Below are positions 9,404-19,900 of a stretch of 37,164 bases of DNA, piece by piece; the first letter of the stretch is position 1, and each line of letters starts with the position of its first letter. Where the stretch lies: positions 1 to 37,164 of the forward strand of contig CAIZGN010000513.1 in the NCBI GenBank assembly GCA_903932505.1, read 5' to 3'. The notes beneath the pieces were generated by a model. That model did no database searches and had not been told where the DNA came from. It was given only the letters and a program-made list of their open reading frames with translations. Position numbers and translations under genes: made by a program. This DNA is from Candidatus Hydrogenedentota bacterium (lineage in GTDB: Bacteria > Hydrogenedentota > Hydrogenedentia > Hydrogenedentales > CAIZGN01).

Positions 9404-9464
9404 AAGAAAGACCCCACTTCTAAAAGAAGTACACTTGGTGTTTGCCGACGCCTGCAGCGACGAT

Positions 9465-9490
9465 CGGCTGGGATGAGCGGCTGGGATGAG
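9465..9490. repeat. Perfect 13-bp tandem duplication (cggctgggatgag x2)
   Basis: 9465-9477 and 9478-9490 are identical. Confidence 0.9.
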
Positions 9491-9517
9491 CGGAGCGGGC
9501 CTTCGGCCCGCTCCGCT
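9489..9517 (-). terminator. GC-rich perfect hairpin (13-bp stem, 3-nt loop) just after the MCP stop; terminator-like but lacking a T-tract
   Basis: agcggagcgggcc-ttc-ggcccgctccgct. Confidence 0.5.
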
Positions 9518-9527
9518 CCAGATTCAA

Positions 9528-11615
9528 CTAAAAATCGGCAAGATCGTTGTCGTCCAAGGGGAGCACCTGTTTGGGATCCACCGTCACCATCCCATGCGAC
9601 CCTTTACGACCCGTCTGGATGGCAGGCACATGGATCGAGTGACTTCCCGGGGAACTGATATGCCCAAGCTGCCGGTGCTGTTGGGGCGCGGCAGCCCGAC
9701 GGTTCATCGGTGCCGAACTCGCCGGAGCGCGCTTCGCGCTCCGATTCGTGTTCACCGCACCGGCACCGCCCACCAGCGCCATCAGTGTGGCCACCATCTC
9801 GTTCAGCTCGCGGGATTGCGCCGACAACTCTTCGCTCGCCGAGGCCGCCTCTTCGGAATTCGCGGCGTTCGCCTGAGTCACCTTGTCCATCTCTGACACG
9901 GCCAGATTCACCTGATCAATGCCCTTGGACTGCTCATTCGTCGCCGTGGCCACTTCAGCCACCAGCGCCGCGACTTTCTGGGCCGACTGGGCGATTTCAT
10001 CCAATATCTGGCCGACCTGCGTCGAGGAGGCCACACCGTTGTCCGCGTTCTTCTGCGCGCCTTCGATAAGCGCCGAGGTGTTCTTCGCGGCTTCAGCACT
10101 GCGCTGCGCTAGATTACGAACCTCTTCGGCCACCACCGCGAAGCCTTTGCCCGCGTCACCGGCACGCGCCGCTTCCACCGCTGCATTCAGCGCCAGCAGA
10201 TTCGTCTGGAACGCGATCTCGTCGATGGTCTTGATGATCTTCGCCGTTTCGTCCGACGACTTCTTAATGTCGTTGATCGCCTGGGCCATCTGCTTCATGG
10301 CTTCACGACCGCGACCGGCGGCCGTTTGCGCGTCGTTCGCCATTCCGTTGGCCTGCTGCGCGTTGTCCGCATTCTGACGCGTCATCGAGGCCATTTCCTC
10401 AAGCGAGGCCGAGGTCTCTTCCAGGCTGGACGCCTGCTCACTCGCACCCTCAGCCATCGACTGGCTCGATTGCGCCACCTGATTCGCAGCCGAGTCCACC
10501 TGTTCCGCGCCGTTCGTCAAACCACCGATAATCCGGTTCAACGGCCCGGTGATACTCCGCGTAATGAAGAGCGCCAGCACGATACCAATCACGGTACCGA
10601 TGCCGAGGCCCACAATCATCGTCCACGAACTGCGCCCCAGCGAGACCACCGCATCGGAGGCACCGGTCGCCGTTTGCTCCATGCCCGTACTCGCCGTGGT
10701 CTCCGCCGCCGCCAGCACCTTCTCGCCCGTCTCTCCACGGCGCTTGCCCAGATCCTCGCGGGCCGTCCAAGCCTTCAAAAAGGCGCCCATGCACCCCTTG
10801 TACTTGTCACCCGCCGCCCGGCACTGTTCGATCAAATCCAAGTCTTCCTGCAACTTGGTGATGGACTTCAACTCGTCCAGCTTCTTGGTGACATCCTCAA
10901 ACTTCTTCTCGGTTTCCGCAAAAAGCTTGGGGTCGCGGTTGGCAATCGCCTGCCAGGTTCCTGTCCGGATCCAGTTTCCGATGTCGACCACGTCGTTAGC
11001 CAAGGCCATTTTCTTCACCCGCTCAAGAATTTTCTCCTCGCCACTAGCCGCAGCCGTCGCGGCTGCATCGGCCGCAGTCGCACCAGCACCGGAAACCGCT
11101 GCTTTCACATCAGCCTCCAGCTTCGTTTTCTGACCCGCCAGAAAGTCCGCGCAGATTTTCATGTATTCGTCCGCAGCGACGATCGAAGCGTCCTTCTGCT
11201 CCTTCAGCACCGCAGTGGTCTTCACCGTCTCCTCAAGCAGTCCCTCATATTCCGTCGCCTGTTTCGTCGCTTCGGCAGCGTTCGTTTTCAGCCACTCGAT
11301 GTTCTCTTTGCCCGCCAGCTCCGTGGCCTTGACCAGATTCTCCTTCACGTTCTTCAGTTCCGTGCGGGCCGCGTCCAGAAACTGCGTTTCCTCGGTAAAC
11401 GCATAGCCCCGTGTCGCATACATCGTTTTCAGCGAAGTGCGCTCCACATCATTCGCCACCATCACCGCAGGCACATTTTTGTCCTGCATGGTCGTCGCGA
11501 TTTTGCTCACACTACTCATGCTCACCACCGCAAGCGCGCCCAAGGCGATCGCGATAAGAATCAGCAACGTGAAGCCCATCCCGATTTTGGCTCCCAACCC
11601 GGTATTCTTAAACAT
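9528..11615 (-). CDS. Methyl-accepting chemotaxis protein
   Basis: N-terminal TM, helical periplasmic domain, second TM ([21 protein letters not shown]), signalling hairpin [50 protein letters not shown]. Confidence 0.96.
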   Translation of the reverse strand: MFKNTGLGAKIGMGFTLLILIAIALGALAVVSMSSVSKIATTMQDKNVPAVMVANDVERTSLKTMYATRGYAFTEETQFLDAARTELKNVKENLVKATELAGKENIEWLKTNAAEATKQATEYEGLLEETVKTTAVLKEQKDASIVAADEYMKICADFLAGQKTKLEADVKAAVSGAGATAADAAATAAASGEEKILERVKKMALANDVVDIGNWIRTGTWQAIANRDPKLFAETEKKFEDVTKKLDELKSITKLQEDLDLIEQCRAAGDKYKGCMGAFLKAWTAREDLGKRRGETGEKVLAAAETTASTGMEQTATGASDAVVSLGRSSWTMIVGLGIGTVIGIVLALFITRSITGPLNRIIGGLTNGAEQVDSAANQVAQSSQSMAEGASEQASSLEETSASLEEMASMTRQNADNAQQANGMANDAQTAAGRGREAMKQMAQAINDIKKSSDETAKIIKTIDEIAFQTNLLALNAAVEAARAGDAGKGFAVVAEEVRNLAQRSAEAAKNTSALIEGAQKNADNGVASSTQVGQILDEIAQSAQKVAALVAEVATATNEQSKGIDQVNLAVSEMDKVTQANAANSEEAASASEELSAQSRELNEMVATLMALVGGAGAVNTNRSAKRAPASSAPMNRRAAAPQQHRQLGHISSPGSHSIHVPAIQTGRKGSHGMVTVDPKQVLPLDDNDLADF

Positions 11616-11658
11616 GGTCTCTACTCCTTCGTTTCGTTCATGGTTGCCTAATTCGCTC

Positions 11659-12177
11659 TTACTCGCTCGCCGCAGCACTCACCGCGGAAACTTCTTCAGC
11701 TGTCAACGCTTTGTCAACATCCAATAGCATCACGACCTTGTCCCCCAGTTTGCCCATACCAAGAATAAACTCCGTGTCCACGCTCGCACCCAGCGAGGGC
11801 GGCGGTTCAATGTGATCCTCCGGTACGTTCACCACCTCCGACACCTCGTCCACGATGAGGCCCATGGTGATCGGATCCCCGTTGCGCAGCACCTGCACCA
11901 CCACCACACACGTGCGCTCCGTATCCGCAGTCGCCTCCATCCCAAATTTCAGGCGAAGGTCCAGCACCGGGATCACCTTTCCGCGAAGATTGATCACCCC
12001 GCGCGTAAACACCGGTGTCCGTGGAACCCGCGTCACGGGCATGATCCCGATGATTTCCTGCACCTTGAGAATCCCCAAACCATAGGATTCCTCCCGAAGC
12101 TTGAAAGTCAGGTACTTTCCCGCCGCCGAGCTCATGGCCGAGCTGGCCGTTCCAGTGTCAACCGATCCCATTGCCAT
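11659..12177 (-). CDS. cheW: Chemotaxis coupling protein CheW
   Basis: [60 protein letters not shown]. Confidence 0.92.
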   Translation of the reverse strand: MAMGSVDTGTASSAMSSAAGKYLTFKLREESYGLGILKVQEIIGIMPVTRVPRTPVFTRGVINLRGKVIPVLDLRLKFGMEATADTERTCVVVVQVLRNGDPITMGLIVDEVSEVVNVPEDHIEPPPSLGASVDTEFILGMGKLGDKVVMLLDVDKALTAEEVSAVSAAASE

Positions 12178-12485
12178 ATCCGCTCTCCTCTCTTTGCGAA
12201 AAACGCGTTACACATCTATCCGGATGCCCGTGACGCCCAAACTCAGCAGCACCCGCTCACGCGCATCATAAACGTCACGAATGGTCTTACAATACTCTAC
12301 ACAACCAACGCCTATAAGACAACGTGGCTCAATGCTCATACAAGACCCGCGCAAGGGATTTAAAACTTTCACAGTCCACTTTTCTGAAGCAATTAGCGCG
12401 CCAATCCCTTCATTTCCTGCAAGTCAATGAAATACAAGCACTTGCAAGAGCACATGCATCCCCGACTCACCGCGAAAGGGTGTGA

Positions 12486-12558
12486 ATTTTTGAACACCTC
12501 CCACCAGTAATCTCTGCAAGCCATTGCTCATCAATACCTTAGGGCACTGTTCAAAAAT
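12486..12558. repeat. 11-bp perfect inverted repeat, 51-nt loop (atttttgaaca ... tgttcaaaaat)
   Basis: 12486-12496 and 12548-12558 are exact reverse complements in a long non-coding region. Confidence 0.7.
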
Positions 12559-12622
12559 GACCAGGTGCGCAAAACTGAACAGGCTTTCAAGACCTCGGTT
12601 AAATAAAACGACCAGCGCCGCT

Positions 12623-12651
12623 TGACAACCCGCGCGTAACTCGGTATAAAG
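12623..12651 (+). promoter_or_regulatory. Strong sigma70-type promoter (TTGACA-N17-TATAAA) for the sigma-54 activator gene
   Basis: ttgaca 12623-12628, 17-bp spacer, tataaa 12646-12651, followed by AAAGGA and ATG at 12673. Confidence 0.78.
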
Positions 12652-12672
12652 GCCAGACAAAGGAACCCATAC

Positions 12673-14229
<1,557 letters not shown>

Positions 14230-14332
14230 GTGCCAGACGGACAGATGCACTACAGGTGCATTAAGAACACTCTTTGTGCCTTTGTGCCTTCGTGTGAGAC
14301 ATATCGCTTTACAGACCCCTTTCCTGACGCCT

Positions 14333-14372
14333 CACAAGTGAAGATGCAGCGGTGCCGCCACTTGTGTATAAT
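14333..14372 (+). promoter_or_regulatory. Candidate promoter -10 (TATAAT 14367-14372) abutted by an 8-bp inverted repeat (cacaagtg 14333-14340 / cacttgtg 14359-14366)
   Basis: Direct sequence reading upstream of rnd. Confidence 0.5.
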
Positions 14373-14408
14373 GAACCCAAGTCTGGTCGCAAACAACACA
14401 GGTGACGC

Positions 14409-15539
14409 GTGGAGCTGCCCAAGTACGAATTAATCACCAATAGTGACGAATGGCGCGCCTGTTACGAGATTCTGCGCGTCGAACCCCGTATTGGGCTCGA
14501 TCTCGAGGCCAACAGCCTGTATGCCTACCGCGAAAAAATCTGCCTCATCCAAATTTCCGTTCCCGGCCACGATTTCATCCTGGACCCTCTCGCGGGCTTC
14601 AAATTCGACGAATTAGGCGAAATTCTGGCCGATTCGGACATTGAAAAGATATTTCACGCCTCGGATTATGACCTTACCCTTCTTCGGGGCGGCTATGGAT
14701 GGGTGGTCGACCGTCTCTTTGACACCATGTGGGCGGCGCGCATCCTTGGCCATACCAAAATGGGTCTGGCCGGGTTTCTCTCCGATTTGTACGGGATCGC
14801 CTTGGTAAAACGCCATCAAAAGGCCGACTGGTCAGCCCGCCCGCTCACGGAGTCCCAGTTGTCCTATGCCCAGATGGACACCCACTATCTGTTGCGGCTC
14901 CGCGATGAAATGGCGAACCAACTGGAAGCGCGCGGACTCACTGTTGAGGCCCTCGAAATCTTCACCAATGCCTGCCGAATCCCCCCGCTGCTTCGTACCT
15001 TTGACCCGGAGGGATTTTGGTCCCTGCCCGGTGCCAGACGCCTGAGCGGGCGAGGATTGGCCATTCTGCGGGCTTTGTATGGCTTTCGCGAGCAGGAGGC
15101 CCAGCGTCGCGATGCCCCCGTATTCAAGGTTCTCTCCAATGAACTGCTCGTAAAGCTTGCCGAGGCAGCGCCGCTGGATGCCCAGTCCCTGCTCCGCATT
15201 GACGGACTCTCCCGAAAACTCGCGGATCGCATGGGCGAGCGACTGGCTGGCGTGATCGCCAAGGGTGCGGCGACTAAACCGCCTTTACCCCCAGTGCGTA
15301 CCCCGCGCGAGGACAATGGTGCGCTCGGCCGCTACAAGACCCTGTATGCATGGCGGAGGGAGAGTGCGCTGCGGCGGGGGGTGGAGTCGGATGTCATTAT
15401 GACCCGGGAAACCATGTGGGACTTGGCCATGCGCAATCCCACGCGTCTCGAAGACCTGGAATCCGTGGAGACGCTCGGGCCTTGTCGGCGTGCGATGTAC
15501 GCGGACGACCTCCTGCGCGCCCTCGGGGAAACCGAATGA
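14409..15539 (+). CDS. rnd: Ribonuclease D (DEDD exonuclease + HRDC)
   Basis: IGLDLEANSLYAYREKICLIQIS, IFHASDYDLTLL, SYAQMDTHYLLRLRDEM; HRDC-like C-terminus. GTG start. Confidence 0.92.
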   Translation: MELPKYELITNSDEWRACYEILRVEPRIGLDLEANSLYAYREKICLIQISVPGHDFILDPLAGFKFDELGEILADSDIEKIFHASDYDLTLLRGGYGWVVDRLFDTMWAARILGHTKMGLAGFLSDLYGIALVKRHQKADWSARPLTESQLSYAQMDTHYLLRLRDEMANQLEARGLTVEALEIFTNACRIPPLLRTFDPEGFWSLPGARRLSGRGLAILRALYGFREQEAQRRDAPVFKVLSNELLVKLAEAAPLDAQSLLRIDGLSRKLADRMGERLAGVIAKGAATKPPLPPVRTPREDNGALGRYKTLYAWRRESALRRGVESDVIMTRETMWDLAMRNPTRLEDLESVETLGPCRRAMYADDLLRALGETE

Positions 15540-15609
15540 TGGGTATTCGATAGGTGAGCATCAATAACAAGTCGGGGGGCCTCAGGCGCGTTGCGCGCGT
15601 GGAGACGCC

Positions 15610-16833
15610 ATGAACCGTTGGACGCATATCCGCCCGGGTTTTGAACGCGCTTGGGGAATTTCCCACCTTGAAATGGTGATCCGCCTCGAAAAGGCCATGC
15701 TCGTTGTGCGGTATGTGCTTTCGATTCTCTTATCGGCTTGGATTGCACTGGGATTTTCTCTCGAACACACGGGCGAAGAGATCTTGGTGATAATCGCGTT
15801 TCTTGCGCACAACGCCTTCTCGCACTATGCGTTTATCATGAAACGCCGACACCTCTTTCTTAATCTAGCCAATTTTGTTTTCTACTTGGGCACAACCTCC
15901 CTCGTAGTGACTCTGGGTTACCCCGCCGTGCCGTCCAGCGCCCTCTACCTTATCTTTGTGGTGGGTTACGCCGCCTACGCCCCGAGCTTCCTCAACGTCT
16001 TCTCCGTGGTTCTCGTTTCGGCCGGAGCGCAAGTTGCTGCGGTCGCCGTCCAATGGATTACCTGGGGCATCATGCCCGACTATCTGCCGCTTTTCTGGCA
16101 CACCATCGCGCTCCTTTGTGGCGGATGGATGATCGCCCAGCTCATGAGTTATTCAGCCAACGTCCGGCGGCAGGCCCGGGAACACGCCCGGAACCTCGCT
16201 TTTTCCGAGGAAACCATCCGCGTAATTCTGGACACGACCCCCGACCCCATCCTCGTCTATGACGAGGCGGGCACTATTTCTGAAATCAATGAACCCGCCT
16301 GCAACTTCCTCGGCATTCCCCGGGAGCAACTTAAAGGTCAGCACTTTGCTGCCTTCCTCAATATCGAAAATCTACTGACACCGCCGGAACAAGAACCCGG
16401 TGCCATTCAGGTCTCCGAGGCCGAAGCCGTGATTCTTACCGACCGGGGTGAAAAAAAGAACATTCAGATGCGCTTGCGCTCATTTTACCGGGCAAACCGC
16501 CGACACCATGTCGCAGTGCTTGCCGAGCAGATACCGGAACCGTCACAATTCCCCGCCACCGCCCCGGGCGCGCCCGAAGAGGAGCAGCAAGACCAAGCCC
16601 TAGAATACCGGCAGGCCTATATCGAAACCATTGTGCGGCGCATTCGTTCCCCGCTCTCTTCCGTGTCTGGACTCATCGAACTGCTGCTCGAAGGTACCAG
16701 CGGAGATCTGGTCGATTCACAGCGCCAGGCACTCCAAAGCTGCCGACGCAGCCTGCAACGGATATTCGCTTTGCTCCAGGATCCCCATGGACGCATCCAG
16801 AAGCGGAGACTCCCGCCCGGAAACCCGCGCTAG
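15610..16833 (+). CDS. Multi-TM sensor with PAS domain and HisKA-like segment, no ATPase domain
   Basis: About six TM segments, PAS (VILDTTPDPILVYDEAGTISEINEPACNFLGIPREQLKGQ), HisKA-like YIETIVRRIRSPLSSVSGLIELLLEG; ends without N/G boxes. Confidence 0.82.
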   Translation: MNRWTHIRPGFERAWGISHLEMVIRLEKAMLVVRYVLSILLSAWIALGFSLEHTGEEILVIIAFLAHNAFSHYAFIMKRRHLFLNLANFVFYLGTTSLVVTLGYPAVPSSALYLIFVVGYAAYAPSFLNVFSVVLVSAGAQVAAVAVQWITWGIMPDYLPLFWHTIALLCGGWMIAQLMSYSANVRRQAREHARNLAFSEETIRVILDTTPDPILVYDEAGTISEINEPACNFLGIPREQLKGQHFAAFLNIENLLTPPEQEPGAIQVSEAEAVILTDRGEKKNIQMRLRSFYRANRRHHVAVLAEQIPEPSQFPATAPGAPEEEQQDQALEYRQAYIETIVRRIRSPLSSVSGLIELLLEGTSGDLVDSQRQALQSCRRSLQRIFALLQDPHGRIQKRRLPPGNPR

Positions 16834-16905
16834 GCAGGTTGACTGTCCGAGCACGGGGGGCTACAATCAGCGCACGGGAGGAAACTTCGGCAAAGCCGTA
16901 CGCTT

Positions 16906-19900
16906 ATGCATGCCCTTAGCTTCGAAACATTCAAGGTCCACCCCGGAAACGAGGCGGCGTATCAAGCCTGCCTCGATGCTGCGCATCTGCGGCATGGCCC
17001 GGGTTGTCCGCTCATCCTCATGGGGCCCGGCGGCGTGGGTAAGACGCATCTGCTGTGGGCGATTGTCGAGGAGGTTCGGCAGCATGCCGTGGGCGTAGCC
17101 CTCGCCTTCGTCCGCGCAGGCGAATTCCCCGAAAAAGTGCGGCGTTTGGCCAAGCACCCCGCGCCCATCCAGCAGGGTCGCCCATGCCTGCTCTTGGTCG
17201 ACGATACCGAGTCGTTTGACGATTTCCGTGACGAACTCGAAAGGGTTGTCGAACTCTTTTTGCAGCACGGTCACACCGTCATTCTGGCCAGTCAGGTGCC
17301 CGTCGAATCCCTGCCCCGCTTTAGTGCCTGGTTTCACGCCCTCCTCTCCAACGGGCGCACCCTGAGTATGGACCCCGCCGACGCGACGGTGGAAGCAAGC
17401 CCGCGTCCTGCGGTGACCACATCAAAGCCGACCACGCCTTCGAACTGGCCCACCGCCTCTTCCTTGCCAGAAAGCGAGGACGACGTCGAATGGGACGATG
17501 TCCCAAACCTCCCGCTTCCCGGTCTCATGCCCCAACCCGACCCCATCGTCCAGGCGGAGCTTGAGGAGCTTATTGAGGATCGCGAACGACTCTCCAGCGA
17601 GTTGGAGTCCGTCCTTCGCAACATGGAGACCCTGCGCGTATCCTCCGACACGCAGCAAAAACTATCCCAGGATCTCTCCGAACTCCGAGCCCAAGTCGCC
17701 CGGGGAAAAGCCGAGCGCGACGAACTCCGCGATACCATGACAGCGGAACGCGATGCCCTCCGTCAGGCACTCGCCGCTGAAAAAGAGGCGCGCGAACGCG
17801 CCGAGGCCGCCAGTGCCTCCAACCGCCAATCTTTTGAGGCCGAGCGCGCCGAAATCGAGGAACGCGCCGTGCGCGCAGCCACCGAGGCCGCCGAATTGCG
17901 CCGCGAACTCTCCGAGTCTCGCTCAAAACACGGGGTACTCCGCCGCGCCCTTACCGACACCAGCTCCCTCGACGAAGTAAAGCTCCGCTACAGCGAAACC
18001 ATCCGCATGTTGAACGAGCAGCTCGACAACCTGCGTGAAGAACTGCGCAGCACACGCCAGGAACGCACCGTGCTGGAGCACAAAGTCGCGCAAACCGCCG
18101 ACTTGCCCATGGAAGTCGAGCGCCTCCGCCGCGAAGCCGACGGTCTGCGAACCGAACGCGCCAATTTTAAGTCCGTGTTGGACGACACTTCGGTGCTGGA
18201 TCAGTTGAAGGCCCGGCACGAAGAAACGGTAAGCATGCTGCGGGGACAACTCGACTCGCTGCGAATGAAAATGGCCGAAGCGAGGGAAGAACGGGATGCC
18301 GTCGAGCGAACCTACGAGGACCGCATCTCCCAAGCCGCCGAACGCACCAACACCCTGCGCAAGGAACTCGACGACCTGTCTGCCGAGCGCCAGCAGCTCT
18401 ACGAGTCCCTCTCTGATACCCGCGCCTTCGACGAACTCCAGGAATCCCACGCGGAAACGGCCCGCTTTGCCAGTGACCAGATGGACATCCTTCGTGCGGA
18501 AATCCGTCGTCTGCGGGGACAGCACACCGCCCTCGAAAAAGAACTCGCCGATACCCTGGCCCGCGCCCGAAGTGACCGGGAGTCTTCAGAGGCCGACCTC
18601 GCCTCCCTTCAGGCCGTTCGCACGCGCATGGAATCGCAGCTCGCCGACACCTCCGCCCTAGATGAGCTTAAGGTCTGGCACGCCCAGGGTGCCGCAAGAG
18701 CCAGTGAATTGATCGCCGCCGCCAATACGGAGCGAGACCGCGCCTTTGCGGAAAACGAGCGCATGCGCGCTCGCATGGAAGAGAAAACCGCTCAGCTCAC
18801 GCGACTCAAGACCGAGCTGGAGGAAACCCTGAGTGACACGAGCGCACTCGACGCCCTCCGAGAACGACACACCGAAGCGGTCAAAGCCCTCAACACCCAG
18901 CGGGCCGAAAGCGCCGCCATCCGCGACGAGCGGGACACCCTCCGGCAGGAGTGCCAACGTCTCCAGCGGCAAACGGGCGAATTGGATAGCATGAAGGTGC
19001 TGCTGGAGCAGTCCCTGCGCGTCAAGGTCGAGGAGATGGCCCAATTCCAGTCGGAATTGCAAACACTCCGTCGCGAAATCAACGCCAGCAAGGCCGAAGC
19101 GGAAGCCTCGCGCGCCGCCCAGGAAAGACTCCGGGAACGTCTCGCCGAAAAAGCCGCTCTGGAAGGCGCACTCGCCGAGGCCGAAGCGGGCCGGGAAAAA
19201 CTCCTCGAAGCCCACGAAAGCCGAACCCGCGAATGGGAGGCCCTGCGCAAGGAACAGGCCAACTGGGACGAGGAACGCGAGCGACTCGTGGGCCGTCTTG
19301 CACAGGCGGGTGCGCGAACTGCCGAACTGTCGAGCGTGCAGGCCGAACTCGATGCCACCCGCGAGGACCAAACCCGCCTTCAGGAAGAACTGCAGCGCTG
19401 CAACGCAGAAATCGCCGTACTCCAGCGCGAACGCGCACGCACGGAAAAGCGCCAGGCCGAGTTGGAAATTCTCGCCGCCTCCCTGCCCCAAGTGGACGAA
19501 GAACGACGCGCCCTGCGCCGCGAACTGTGGGATCAGGCCGAGCAGCTCACCTTTGTGCAGGCGGAGCTCGCCGCCGTCAAGGACGAGCGCGAGCGACTCC
19601 TCCAGCGCGGGACCTCCATGGAAAAACAGGTCCGTGAACTCGCCGAGGCACGCAGGGACCTTTGGCGCATGGGCGAACGCCTTTCCAGCCTGCAGGAGGA
19701 ACGCCAAACCCTCGAGGCCGGGCTTGCCGATGCCCGCGTTGCCATTGAGGCCGCGCAGGGGCTTCACGCCGCACTGGCCGAAGCCTGCGCCGAGCGGGAC
19801 GAAACCCGACAGCTTGCGTGGAGCAACGCGGAACGTCTGGACATCCTGCGCTCCGACATGCAATCGCTCCTCGCCGAGAAAAGTAGACTTGAGCACCTCT

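Noticed and set aside
10326-11651. 441-aa plus-strand ORF over the MCP
   Set aside because: Arg/His/Leu-rich shadow of the MCP frame.
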